Part shown: piece by piece, positions 51,122 through 62,209 of the stretch
How positions within the stretch are numbered: the stretch's first letter is position 1
Layout of the letters: every line of letters starts with the position of its first letter
Source: Psychrosphaera haliotis
GTDB taxonomy: Bacteria; Pseudomonadota; Gammaproteobacteria; Enterobacterales; Alteromonadaceae
NCBI RefSeq assembly: GCF_009728465.1
Contig: NZ_WOCD01000005.1
Span: forward strand, 62,001 to 126,000
Direction of reading: 5' to 3'
DNA length: 64,000 nucleotides
The notes under the pieces: generated by a model
Database searches by the model: none
Told to the model about the DNA's origin: nothing
Seen by the model: only the letters and a program-made list of their open reading frames with translations
Program-made: the position numbers and the translations under genes

Positions 51122-51775
51122 CTATAATGTGGTGACGCCGTTTTTAATTGCAAAACGTACTAACGACGCTAGGTCTCTAATTTGTAACCTTTCCATGATC
51201 TGCGAACGGTGAGACTCAATGGTTTTTACACTTAAGCCAAGATCAAAAGCAATTTCCTTGGTGCCTTTGCCATCGGCAAGCATTTTCAGAATCTCTGTTT
51301 GTCTTGGCGTTAGGACCTTAGAGACAATGACTTTTTCACTCTTTCTGTCAGCATTCAAAGTCTCAAGTAATTGCTCGGACAACTTAGGGCTTATATAAAT
51401 TTCATTTTTTAAAACAGCGTTAAGAGCTAACTCTAACTCAACTTCTGCTGAATCTTTTAATAAATAGGCACTTGCGCCTCTTTCTATCGCTGTTTGTAAA
51501 TAATCACTCGTGTTGTGCATCGTTAGTAATATAACGGGTAACGTTGGGTATAAGGCTTTTATATCAATTAAGGCATCTAGCCCTGACTTTATTTTCATAG
51601 CGATATCAAGAATAACAACATCAGGGTTTGTTTTCTCTATCAAAGCAAGCACTTCACTTCCGTCAGCACCTTCAGCAACAACCTCATAATAATTCAAATC
51701 TTCTAACAAAGCTCTCAAGCCAGCTCTTACAAGATGGTGGTCATCAACCAAAACCACTTTTTTCTTTTCTGCCAT
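51122..51775 (-). CDS. NarL/FixJ-family response regulator
   Basis: A 217-residue regulator. The receiver (about 5-120) has the acidic pair DD at residues 11-12, the phosphorylated D57 in VVILDIAMK, and a Lys in LLKDSAE. The LuxR-type helix-turn-helix is at about 150-210 (LTPRQTEILKMLADG, GLSVKTIESHRSQIM). I chose the ATG at 51775, which has GGAGAG just upstream and comes one base after the kinase stop, over an upstream ATG at 51796. It is coupled to the preceding histidine kinase. Confidence 0.92.
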   Translation of the reverse strand: MAEKKKVVLVDDHHLVRAGLRALLEDLNYYEVVAEGADGSEVLALIEKTNPDVVILDIAMKIKSGLDALIDIKALYPTLPVILLTMHNTSDYLQTAIERGASAYLLKDSAEVELELALNAVLKNEIYISPKLSEQLLETLNADRKSEKVIVSKVLTPRQTEILKMLADGKGTKEIAFDLGLSVKTIESHRSQIMERLQIRDLASLVRFAIKNGVTTL

Positions 51776-51776
51776 A

Positions 51777-53809
51777 TTACTCTCCACTGTAGACATCTGT
51801 TGATTTTAGCTCTGAAAATGAATTTCGCAACGGTATTTCTACTTTAATATCAGTACCTAATAGTGGTTTTGAAAAAATTTTAAAGTCACCACCAGCAAGC
51901 TCAACTCGTTCTTTCATATTAATTAGTCCCACACTATCACTCTGGGCGTGAACATCAAAACCTATACCATCATCGCTCACTTGTATTATCAATACTTCAT
52001 GATCACTACTTAACTTAACCTTTACAGATTTCGCTTTGCATGCTTAACTATGTTTGTTAAAGATTCTTGCACAATACGAAAACCAACGATTTCAGCTTGT
52101 TTATCTTTTAGCTCACGAAATCCAGCATCATCAATTTCATAGTGAATATCATCAATTGATAATAGTTTATCCATTTGCCATTTTATGGCTGGTGAAAACC
52201 CTAGCGAATCTAACTGAGCAGGTCTTAATAATAGGGATAGATTTCTTACTGTATCCAAGCTTTGACTAGCGATTAAATGGATATCAGATACTTTTTCCAA
52301 TAACGCTTTTTCTTCTAGTCGGCGACTAACCCACTTTGTTGCCAATAGTATGGCCGTTAGTGACTGACCAACATCATCGTGCAGTTCTCCTGCTATTTGT
52401 TTTCGCTCTGCTTCTATCAATTGTAATGTTTTGGAGGATAAAGCACTCAGCCTAAAGTTTGCTTTTGCTAAGGCGTTCTTAACTCGCAATACCTCTGTGA
52501 GGTCACGGATTACAAACTGAATTGACTCTACCGCTTCATAAATGATCAAGTTTACTGCTACTTCTGCATCAAAAAATTCGCCAGTAGATTTGCGTAACCT
52601 GAATGATGTAAAACCATAACTTCTCTTTTTACCCGCTAGCATGTATTTGATTCTATCTCTCAGTAACGACTTATCATTGTCCGATACAAATTCCGATAGT
52701 CGCATATCATTAGCGTCAGATATGTCGGAGAAAGCAAATAATTTAACCGCGGCTCGGTTTAAAAATACAACTTTTGATTTCTGTAACACCAAAATGCTTT
52801 CCGGTATTGAATCAATAAGTTGGTTCATTTGCTGTTCTCGTTGTCTCAACTTGATTTCAGTTGTTTTGATTGACGTCATGTCATACAACGTACCTAGAAT
52901 AACTTTATCTGTTTCATAGTAATGAGCTTGCATAACAACAAACTTTTGATTGCCACTGCGGTCAATTATCATTTTTTGGGAATGAAACGAATGTTTCCCG
53001 GGTTCTCCTGCAAACATTTGCTCAGCAAATTTAAATACAGCACAATCAGCAACCTCTTCTAAATCCTTTAATAACATAGGCGACGATAATGTATTATCTA
53101 GCCCCAAGAGCTCTGCAACTAAACTGCTAAAAAAGAGTAAATTAGAGTCGATTTCTAGTTCCCAATAAGCTGTGCCTGCTGCATGGCGTGTAATATCTAT
53201 ATTCTTAAGAAGGTGGTAAGACTCATTCGCTACGTTGAGCACCCTGGATTTTGGTTCAATTTTGATAATAACCATTTCATTATCAAAAGTTTTTATTGGC
53301 ATGGCGGTAACTTTTGACACTTTAGGAATTAACTTCCCATGACGGTCTTTAATACGAACATTAGTAATTTGGGTAGAGTAATTATTTTGTGTTTTAATCG
53401 ATTGAATCCATTCAATTAAAGCCTCACTGTCACTTTCAACAAATATATCCGTCAACAAAGAGACGGACTGGTTTTTATTAATAGTTAATGCTTTGCTTGC
53501 TGAATAATTCATTTCTACGACTTTCAAGTCATTTACAGATATTAATAAGCAGGGGTTATACCCTTGATGCAATATTTCATTATAGAAAATTGACCTTACC
53601 TGATCGTTATATGTCTCTTTCTCTTTAAAAATAAACTCTAGCAATCTATCGATAGCAAAATAGACGCCTGCAGCTACAAATATTAGCAATAACCACTGGA
53701 TTAATTTGGAGCTACTGACAAAGTAAAGTGTGAACAGGCCACTAGAAAGTACCACGGTAAAAAAGACCGCTAAATGCGGTAACAAGCTTCTATTGCCAAA
53801 CCTTTTCAT
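51777..53809 (-). CDS. NarX-type PAS sensor histidine kinase, frameshifted as sequenced
   Basis: The cognate kinase of the following NarL-type regulator. Two short membrane segments (about 10-50), PAS-like regions (about 75-200 and 330-445), then HisKA_3 with H477 in ELHDDVGQS and an HATPase domain. The first frame stops just after IVQESLTNIVKHAK. The rest (VSDDGIGFDV, GLINMKERVELAGG) lies in the next frame. Adding one base to the TTT at 52035-52037 (KHAKAKSVKV) gives 677 residues. Otherwise the ATP-binding glycine boxes would be missing and the kinase dead. Probably a sequence error. Confidence 0.9.
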
Positions 53810-53833
53810 TTTACCTCCTTGTATAGTCCATGA

Positions 53834-56800
53834 TCAGTTCTTATCTTGTATGTCCGTATAGTGTTGTAGCTCTTTTAAAAATGCCTTTAACTTTAATTTT
53901 AACGGGGGCCAATTCGACTCAATCAATTCGGAGTTTTCATCGATGGCAAGTTGTTCTAATTGAACAAACCCCTTTTCAAAATATGAACCTGTAAGATTAG
54001 CAACCATTCCTTTAATCGGTGTAGTAGTTTAGCCAACGTAATAAACTCTGCCCTGCCTAACAGACTTTCTACATCTTCAATTTCTTGAGGCAGAATTTTT
54101 AACGTCATTTCAGAAATAGCATCTATTGTTTCTTGCTGACCACCAGATACACGTTGTATTCCATCAAGATCAAGATAGATGTAACGTAAAGGTACAGGCC
54201 TTTCCTGTATTACTAATGGTTCGTTTTCCAACTTTTCATCTGCGTTACCTTGTTGCGTGGCCTGACTCTGGTCCGTAGCTTGACTCTTTTGAGAGTCTAA
54301 TTTTATAACTTCAGAATCGTTCTTCAAATTAAAATAAGACTCTATTGTCAAAATCAGGTTTTTGGAGTCTACAGGCTTAGTTAAATAATTGTCCATGCCC
54401 GCATCAATACATATTTGTCGGTCTCCCGATAAAGCGTGGGCTGTTAAGCCTATAATTTTTACCCTTTCTTTATTGTTTAACTGTTCAAATTGCCTAATAA
54501 GTTTAGTTGACTCTAACCCATCCATTTCAGGCATTTGTACATCCATTAATATTACATCGTAATCGTGCCCCTTATATTGCTCTAAAGCCTGTTTACCGTT
54601 AAATACGAGTGTTGATTGATGACCGCGATAGGTAAGGATATCGTGTACAAGACGACTGTTAATCGGGTTATCCTCTGCAACTAAAACATTAAGCAGTTTT
54701 TCTGGTGGACTTAGTTCGTCTTTTTTTGAATAGTGTAAGTCTGGTCGATCAACCTCCATAACCTTCATTAGCATGTTAAACACTTCTGACTGCTTAACCG
54801 GTTTTAACAGATAGTGCTCAATGTCTAGCTCTTCTAGCTTCATTAAAGAGTCATTAATTTCTTTAGATGTAAGCATCATGATAATTCGAGGAATATTTTT
54901 ATATTTGGCTTTTAATTCAATAATGAAATCGAGTCCCGTCTTTTGCGGCATATCCTTGTCTACGATAAGAACATCCACTTTTCGGCCAGCATCAATTTCA
55001 GCATCATATAACGCAATAGCCTGGTCGCTGCAGCTTGCCATTATTGGTTTACAGCCCCATGAGCCAATCATACTTTTTAACCAACGGCGATTAATTGCAT
55101 TGTCATCAACGGCTAAACAACTTATACCTGTAAAATCAAACTGGTTTATTATATGAGCATGACCTTCATCATTACTCAGCTGCGCTATGTCGCCCTTTTT
55201 GACGGGTAAATTAATTTTAAATTCTGTGCCAATAGAGGGTTGACTAGAGACCTCCACATTACCCCCCATTAAGTTTACCAGCTGCTTAACTATTGGAAGA
55301 CCTAGCCCTGTTCCACCAAATCGGCGAGTAGTGGTGCTGTCCACTTGACCAAATGGTTCAAATATTGATAGTAACTTGTCTTCCGGGATACCTATACCAG
55401 TGTCTTTTATCGTGATTATTAGTGTAAATGGGTCACCGATTTCTAACTCTTTATCGGGCTTGAGTGAAACGACCTCTAAAATTACTTCACCTGTTTCAGT
55501 AAACTTTACTGCGTTGCCAACAACATTAAAGATCATCTGGCTAATACGGGTTTCATCTGCTCGAATACAATTTGGCACGTGGCCGTCGATGTTGTATTCC
55601 AACTCAATCATTTTTTGATGGGCCGTAGGTGCAAAACCTTTAAGTATGTCACCTACTTTGTTGTCTAATGAAAAATGCTCTTCAACAAGTTCCATCATTC
55701 CCGCTTCTATTTTTGACTGGTCCAAAATGTCATTTAAAATACGAAGTAGCGACGATGCTGAATTCACAACTAAGTCTAAATACTCTTGTTGTATCGGCGT
55801 TAGAGGCGTTTGGCTCAGTAAGTCAGTTATACCTAGAACACCATTCATTGGAGTTCTTATTTCATGGCTCATATTGGCTAAAAATTGGCTTTTAGCCAAA
55901 CTATTTTGGTCTGCTTGCTCTTTTAATGTGACTAATCGCTCTTGAGCTTCTCTTAATTCAGTAACATCAAAATTACCGCCCACCACTTTTATAACGTTAC
56001 CGTATTCATCACTTATACAAGTTCCCGATGCAATCATGTATTTAACTTTATTATTTTCTAACGTTAACCTAAACGTACAGTACCAATCTTGTTTATTTCG
56101 AACGGCATCTTGTAAGCTACTTTCAACCCTTTCAGCATCTTCTGGGTGAAGTGCTCCGACCCAGGAATCGTAAAGTAAGGATTCATCAATAAGCTTAGGG
56201 TCCATATGGTAAGAATCGAACATATTATTGTCCCAGGAGACAACTTTTTTATCTAAATCCCACACCCATATGCCCAACCCCGAAACTTTTCGAGCCATTT
56301 CATTTATAAGCCTAGCTTCATTTGCTTTTTTCAACGCGTCCTTTCGTGCCTCTGACTCTTTTGATATTTCTATTGCTCTTGCTTTGCTGTCCATAAGCAA
56401 TTTAGATATTCCTACCATTAGTCCACAAAAGATAATGCCGAACATAAGAATTACATTTGCTAGACTGCCGTCGCTCAAGCTTGAGCGCTCGGAATACAAG
56501 GTTACCGTCCATCCACTTGACTTAAACACTCGACCATATGACAACACATCTTCTTCTGCTTGTATTGGAGAAAAACGATTCACTAAGTTACCCAGGCTAT
56601 CTTCAATCTTTATAGCTATATTTAGTTTGTTATAACGAGAATCTAAGTCACCAAGAAACGAACTAAAATGAACAAACTGCACCAAGCTGAAATTGACATC
56701 AGGGTTTTTATAATAAACAGCAAAATATTCACTATCTTTTATTAACGTACTAATATTTATAATATAAGCGTTAGAGTTTCCAATAATAGGATACCTATCA

Positions 56801-57804
56801 CTCGTTTTTCCTTTTACTAATAAGCTTTCTAATTCTTCAGTGTCTATTGATACTTTAAACTCAGTTAAAGCCTGTTTGCGACCGTCTTCAAATATTGCTA
56901 CCGAACCACTGTTACTTTTGTTTTTTTGTAGATAGGAAACTAAGCTATTTTGATTACTCGAGTTGAGACCTTCACTTTGTAACACTTCACTCAACTTTAA
57001 TACTTGATTACTTTTATCGAGAAGTTTGTCATTAATTTCAGACTCAACATGTTCAATATAGAATGCTAAACGCCTTTCTAGTTGCAAGCGTTCATGCCCG
57101 AGTAATGCTTGTGAAAGGGTTAATGTCACAGAAGTGAAAAAGATGAAAAGAAGTAAAGTAGTGTCTACTTTAATTTTGAAGGAAACTGCTTTTTGGACAA
57201 AAAACACAATAAAGCCGGTTGAAATCGTAATAAAACCGATGCATGTGTGCAATGCCATATGCGTCATTTGCCCCCAACCATAAGCAGTGGTTACATTATT
57301 GAAATAGCCAGCGAGCGCAACAGAGGCAGTAGCAAATGAAATTGTTGCTAAAATAATAGCAAAGTTAACCGGCCAGCGCTTGTTTTCGAAAGGCCCAACC
57401 ACTAGTAACAACAAACCTATTAAACTGAAACAAATACCAGTATTAGGCGCCATTCTTCCGGGAGATGTTGTATTTATATCTATAAAGTGAGAAACAAACA
57501 ATTGGTCTAAGCCAACATTTACATCAAGTACATATTGGAGGGTGGATAAAGACGCAACAGCAAAGATTATTCCGCCTACTATATTCGCTAATTTTAATTG
57601 CGATTCTGTTAAGAACCATAGACTCAACCCTGAAAGCAAAAATAACAAGGCCGTATTAAACTGCATAGGCGCAAAACTTTTGTGTAATTGTACTATGGAC
57701 TGGTTTTCTACCGCCCAACCCATCATAACTAAACTACCTAGTAGCATCACAAAAATAGCGCACAGCGCTGGCAGTGGTTTAAAGATTGGTTTCTTACTTA
57801 ACAA
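53834..57804 (-). CDS. Large hybrid histidine kinase with two receivers and an Hpt domain, frameshifted in Hpt
   Basis: A membrane hybrid kinase. About six or seven N-terminal membrane helices (residues 12-215) are followed by a periplasmic region and another membrane segment (about 440-465), PAS (about 500-620), HisKA with H647 in SHEIRTP, an ATPase domain (GIGIPED, GGTGLGLP), one receiver with DKDMPQK (about 905-1025), a second with DVQMPEM (about 1045-1165) and a C-terminal Hpt with H1262 in LLHRLKG. After that motif the frame is lost; adding one G at 54009-54010 (GMVANLTGSYF) restores a 1323-residue protein. The start is a TTG at 57804, with no better ATG. It is divergent from the ethylene-receptor-like kinase gene, with a 293-base gap. 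Confidence 0.88.
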
Positions 57805-58097
57805 GGTCTTCGCCTTTGATTCACAATTATGTTTAAAATTTAGCTGATAAATAAAGATTTACCAATACTTTTATAGGGTTATATTTTTTTGGCTTTTCGT
57901 AGCAGCACCAATCATACTTTTACTTTTCCTAAAATCGCTAAAAAACAAATACTAACAGTGGCTAGAGTCAACTTTGTACCCATGATAAACACATGAATTT
58001 ATTTAACTTTCTTGGACATTTATTCATTTTTGCGCTAAGAATTAATAATAATTATTCGTTTTCAATTGATGTTAGTTTTTTCCAATATGGAGTTGTA

Positions 58098-60782
58098 ATG
58101 CAAATTACAAATATGGATAGCTTTTTTTACAGCGACTATATGCCTCATGGTCACTGTTACATGTGGCAACCTCACATACTTTGGACAAATGTCATTGCCG
58201 ACTTACTGATCGCAGCTGCATACTTTTCAATTCCAGTTGCACTAATGGTATTCGCCAAGAGGCGTCCCGATATGGGCTATCAGAAAGTGGTTTGGTTGTT
58301 CTCATTGTTTATTCTATGCTGTGGTATTACTCATTTGTTTGGCATTATCACTATCTGGCAAGGTTTGTATGGCTGGCATGGATTACTTAAATCGATGACA
58401 GCTATTGTGTCAATTTCAACGGCTATTTATTTATATCGAATTCTCCCAACCTTAATCACAATCTCTACCCCAAAACAAGTTGAGGGAATTAAGCAGAAAC
58501 TAAATTCGATTTCACAAGAACGCAATCAACTATCGATGCAAATTGAACAGCAAAAATTAGTTCAATTTATGCTTGATAGTATGCCAATTGGTGCTTGTTT
58601 ACTTAATAAAAACCTAGAAGTTACTTTATGTAATGACACCTTTTATCAAGACACGGCTATTAAAAAAGGCGACGAGGTGGGCTTACCCTTATTCAGCTTA
58701 ATAAGTAGTACCGATAGTGAAGGCGTACAAACACTAACTTCTCTAGTAAAAAACATAGAAAAAGGCAATTCTAATGCACTAATCAGTAAAATAATCGTCC
58801 AGCTAAAAAGTGTTAATGGAAAGACCTTTCCTGCCGAAATTCGATTAGCACGAAAAGTATTTAATGAATGTGACTACTATATTTTCACAGCACAAAACCA
58901 AACAGAAATGACAGATATTAAATATCAGCTTTTTGAATCAAACCAAAAATTACAACGAGCAATTGACGCTACGGAAGATGGATTATGGGAATACACAATT
59001 GAGAACAACTCTATTAGTTGGTCTCACCGGTTTAATGAATTAATAGGTGCGAACGATAAAACGCCAACTATTGAGGTTTGGAAAGAGCATGTGCATGAAG
59101 ATTATGTTGATTCTGTTATTGAAAAACTTAAAAGCGCCTTCAATGCTAACAAACGTTTTTCCATTGAATATCTGGGCATTAATTCAAAGGGAGAATTTGG
59201 TTGGTTTAATTTAATTGGCAAAACCACATTAAACGAGCTTAAAGAGCCAGTCACTATCTCCGGCTCTTTAAGTTATATACAAGATAGCAAGGCCTTAAAG
59301 CGACAAGTTGCAGAGAAAACTGAATTATTAAACGCTATATACGAAGGGGCAAATAACTCAATTTGGGTCGTAGCGGTAGAAAAAACAAAACAGTTTCGTT
59401 TTTTATTATTTAACCGAGCTGCCAGCGAGAAGCTTGGCTCTAAACCTGAAAATATAGCAGGAAAGCGCCTTTTAGAAATAGATAACAACGTTCTGAGTAA
59501 AACCGTAGTGAATAAATTAACGGATCACCTTCAGGCTTGTGTAGATATTAAATCAATTTCTGAGTATACAGAAATGATACCGATGGATGGTCAACCTTGT
59601 TGGTACCATACTTCTCTTTATCCCATTTTAGAAAACGGCAATGTTGTTAGAATTGTAGGCTCTTCCATTGATATAACTTCTCAAAAAGATATTGAACTCC
59701 AACTCAATGAGAATAAAATTTTCTTAGAAAACATATTAGACTCTAGTATTTGTGCGGCAAGCCTATTCGATTTAACGATACAAAAAACCACTAAAATAAA
59801 TCAGCGTTTCACAGATATACTAGGCTATAACATTGAGGAAATAAACACCCCCGAAAATAGGTTAAATCTATACCACTCTGAAGATTTAAATAAAATCTCT
59901 ACGCATATTGAAGTGGTAATCCAATCTCCTTTAAATACTTCACATTCAATTGAGTACCGATATAGACACAAAAATGGAGATTGGAGATGGTGCCGCACCT
60001 ATACCTCAATTATTAAGCGAGATGCGAATAATAATCCACTAATAATGTTAACGACTTTTATTGATATATCTGAGCAAATTCTACTTTTAGATTCACTTCA
60101 GGAGTCTAATGCATACTTGGAACGTTTTGCCATGGTTGCATCTCATGACCTCCAAGAGCCACTTAGAAAAATAGTCACATTCAGCGGGTTACTCTCCGAC
60201 ACTTTAGAAAACCAATATGACCTTGATGACGATAGCAAGTATCAATTTGACCGAATAAAAGATGCAGCAAACAGAATGAGAGTCATGATTACTGATATTT
60301 TAGGTTTATCTCAGATTAGTAGCTTTTCAGTGCATAGAACTAAAACAGAGCTAAGAGATATTATTGCATCGGCTCAAGACCAACTGCAGCTTGTGATAGA
60401 AGACAGCGGAGCAACGATTACCATTAAAAATGGAGAGACTTTGCTAAACGTAGATAAATCACTAATGATTCAATTAATTCAAAACTTAATTGGTAATGCC
60501 ATCAAGTTTAAGTCAGAGCAATTACCACTTATTAGTATAACTGCGGAAAATACGGAATATTCGACTAAGATAGTAATTAAGGACAATGGAATAGGTATGG
60601 AAAGTAAATATTGTAAACAAATATTTGAGCCGTTTAAGCGGTTGCATAGCAAAGACAAATATCAAGGTAGCGGTATTGGGTTAGCAATTTGTCAACAAGT
60701 TTGTAAAGTCCATAGTGGCAGCATCAGCTGTTCTAGTAAAATAGGTGTTGGTACAACATTTACCATCACGCTTCCAAATTAA
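58098..60782 (+). CDS. Ethylene-receptor-like (ETR1-type) PAS sensor histidine kinase
   Basis: An 894-residue kinase. The N-terminal domain (about residues 30-120) has three membrane helices and carries D35, Y42, I72, C75 and H79 in ADLLIAAAYFSIP and ILCCGITHL. These correspond one for one to ETR1 Asp25, Tyr32, Ile62, Cys65 and His69, the last two being copper ligands. Several PAS/PAC domains follow (about 180-660), then HisKA with H683 in SHDLQEPLRK and an ATPase domain (DNGIGME, GSGIGLAICQ). The kinase core resembles Cph1-type enzymes. I chose the ATG at 58098 (GGAG upstream) over an upstream in-frame start. Two response-regulator genes follow at nine- and two-base gaps. Ethylene binding is an inference. 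Confidence 0.88.
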   Translation: MQITNMDSFFYSDYMPHGHCYMWQPHILWTNVIADLLIAAAYFSIPVALMVFAKRRPDMGYQKVVWLFSLFILCCGITHLFGIITIWQGLYGWHGLLKSMTAIVSISTAIYLYRILPTLITISTPKQVEGIKQKLNSISQERNQLSMQIEQQKLVQFMLDSMPIGACLLNKNLEVTLCNDTFYQDTAIKKGDEVGLPLFSLISSTDSEGVQTLTSLVKNIEKGNSNALISKIIVQLKSVNGKTFPAEIRLARKVFNECDYYIFTAQNQTEMTDIKYQLFESNQKLQRAIDATEDGLWEYTIENNSISWSHRFNELIGANDKTPTIEVWKEHVHEDYVDSVIEKLKSAFNANKRFSIEYLGINSKGEFGWFNLIGKTTLNELKEPVTISGSLSYIQDSKALKRQVAEKTELLNAIYEGANNSIWVVAVEKTKQFRFLLFNRAASEKLGSKPENIAGKRLLEIDNNVLSKTVVNKLTDHLQACVDIKSISEYTEMIPMDGQPCWYHTSLYPILENGNVVRIVGSSIDITSQKDIELQLNENKIFLENILDSSICAASLFDLTIQKTTKINQRFTDILGYNIEEINTPENRLNLYHSEDLNKISTHIEVVIQSPLNTSHSIEYRYRHKNGDWRWCRTYTSIIKRDANNNPLIMLTTFIDISEQILLLDSLQESNAYLERFAMVASHDLQEPLRKIVTFSGLLSDTLENQYDLDDDSKYQFDRIKDAANRMRVMITDILGLSQISSFSVHRTKTELRDIIASAQDQLQLVIEDSGATITIKNGETLLNVDKSLMIQLIQNLIGNAIKFKSEQLPLISITAENTEYSTKIVIKDNGIGMESKYCKQIFEPFKRLHSKDKYQGSGIGLAICQQVCKVHSGSISCSSKIGVGTTFTITLPN

Positions 60783-60790
60783 GGATTAAT

Positions 60791-61213
60791 ATGAACCATA
60801 TAATTCTAGTAGAAGACGATTATGATGATGTCTATTTTTTTAAAAGTGCAAATCGAAATAGTGCTTCTGAATGCGAAGTTTCGGTATTTCGTGATGGAGC
60901 GGAATTACTAGATTTTATTTATGATGAAAGTGCATACAACAGCGTAGGTACGCCACTTATCTTTCTTGATTTAAATCTACCTAAAGTGTCAGGACTGGAA
61001 GTGCTGAGTAAACTTAAACAGGATGGTAAATTAAATAAACTACCAATAATTGTGTATACAACATCAACGTTTCAAAAGGATATCGAAATGGCTTATGAGC
61101 TCGGTGCGAAATCTTATATCACCAAAAAGGCCAGTATTGAGTTGCTTTCCGATTTACTAACATCCGCCAATGAATACTGGTTTAATTATTGTGAATTACC
61201 TAAGGTACATTAA
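60791..61213 (+). CDS. Single-domain response regulator, Rcp1-like
   Basis: A 140-residue receiver with no output domain. The acidic pocket is E8-D9-D10 and the phosphorylated Asp is D60 in LIFLDLNLPKVSG; the conserved Thr and Lys are in YTTSTF and ITKKAS. It belongs to the Rcp1-like group that works with Cph1-type kinases, and it lies directly after such a kinase. It probably carries phosphate from the kinase to another protein. Confidence 0.93.
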   Translation: MNHIILVEDDYDDVYFFKSANRNSASECEVSVFRDGAELLDFIYDESAYNSVGTPLIFLDLNLPKVSGLEVLSKLKQDGKLNKLPIIVYTTSTFQKDIEMAYELGAKSYITKKASIELLSDLLTSANEYWFNYCELPKVH

Positions 61214-61215
61214 AA

Positions 61216-62169
61216 ATGAATGACCAACTAATATACTTGTTAGAAGACAGCAAAGATGACGTTTACTTGGTTAAATCAATGCTCGTCGGTAATTTTAAGT
61301 CTCATTTCAAAATGTCTAATTATGAGAGCGTTTCTGATTTAGAAGCTGGCATGAAAAGTATGCTGCCAGATTTACTAATTATAGATCTAAATTTGCCTGA
61401 TAGCGTAGGCTTAGAAACGCTTGTTAAGGTAAAAAAGTTTGCTAAGGACTTTCCTATTATAGTCCTTACCGGTTATGACGACGAGGTAACCGGAGAACGA
61501 GCAATACAGTTGGGTGCTCAAGACTATATTCCAAAATCAGATTTACACAAATCACTATTGTTACGCTCTATTCGTTTTTCAAAAGAACGCTTTGCACTAA
61601 TGAAAAGCCTTGAGGAAAACGTGTTTAGAGACGCTTTAACACTGCTTAATAATCGTGAGTCATTCAATGTTAAGCTTGAAGAGATGATTAATGAGGGAAC
61701 TCGATATGAAAAGTCTTTTGCTTTGTTATTTATAGATTTAGACAACTTTAAGCAAATAAATGATGAATATGGGCACCTTGTTGGCGATCAAATATTAAAG
61801 TCTGTTGGTTCTCGTTTAAATGTTTTTAACCGGGGTTCTGATTATGTTGCTCGTTATGGCGGCGATGAGTTTGTATTACTCGCTCCCAACATCTCAGAGC
61901 TGACGCAGCTAAGACAGCTAGCTAAAATAAAATTTGATGTCATTAGTGGCGCTTATGCGGTGGAGACTTCTCAACAAGCAGTAAAGAATATCATTGTAGA
62001 AGCCAGTATTGGTGGTGCTATTTTTGATACCCATGGTAAATCAGCTAATGAGTTACTCAAGTCGGCTGATGAAGCCATGTATAAAGCAAAAACACAGCAA
62101 ACCGGGATAGCCATTGCTGATACCCCGGTGTTACGTGAATTTGTTAATAGTTCTAAAGCTCAAGAGTGA
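61216..62169 (+). CDS. Response regulator with GGDEF diguanylate cyclase output
   Basis: A 317-residue protein with a receiver (about 1-120; D57 in LLIIDLNLPD) joined to a GGDEF domain (about 135-300) with intact YGGDEFVLL near residue 215 and LLFIDLDNFKQIND. It is therefore a likely phosphorylation-controlled cyclic-di-GMP synthase. It follows the Rcp1-like gene by two bases, in one operon with the ethylene-receptor-like kinase, so that signal could end in cyclic-di-GMP. Confidence 0.94.
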   Translation: MNDQLIYLLEDSKDDVYLVKSMLVGNFKSHFKMSNYESVSDLEAGMKSMLPDLLIIDLNLPDSVGLETLVKVKKFAKDFPIIVLTGYDDEVTGERAIQLGAQDYIPKSDLHKSLLLRSIRFSKERFALMKSLEENVFRDALTLLNNRESFNVKLEEMINEGTRYEKSFALLFIDLDNFKQINDEYGHLVGDQILKSVGSRLNVFNRGSDYVARYGGDEFVLLAPNISELTQLRQLAKIKFDVISGAYAVETSQQAVKNIIVEASIGGAIFDTHGKSANELLKSADEAMYKAKTQQTGIAIADTPVLREFVNSSKAQE

Positions 62170-62183
62170 TTACATGCTTTGTT

Positions 62184-62209
62184 CAGAGTTCATTATTTAA
62201 TGAACTCTG
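62184..62209. terminator. Perfect hairpin at the end of amtB and the response regulator-GGDEF gene
   Basis: CAGAGTTCATTA and TAATGAACTCTG form a 12-base-pair stem with a TT loop, overlapping the amtB stop between two convergent genes. A U-run is lacking, so it may stabilise RNA ends as well as terminate. Confidence 0.45.

Noticed and set aside
51777..51992. A separate 71-residue ATPase-like protein
   Set aside because: It is the last part of the NarX-type kinase ATPase domain, displaced by a one-base loss.
58163..58390. A 75-residue plus-strand frame in the ethylene-receptor-like domain
   Set aside because: It is another frame of the kinase gene; the kinase frame carries the conserved membrane domain.
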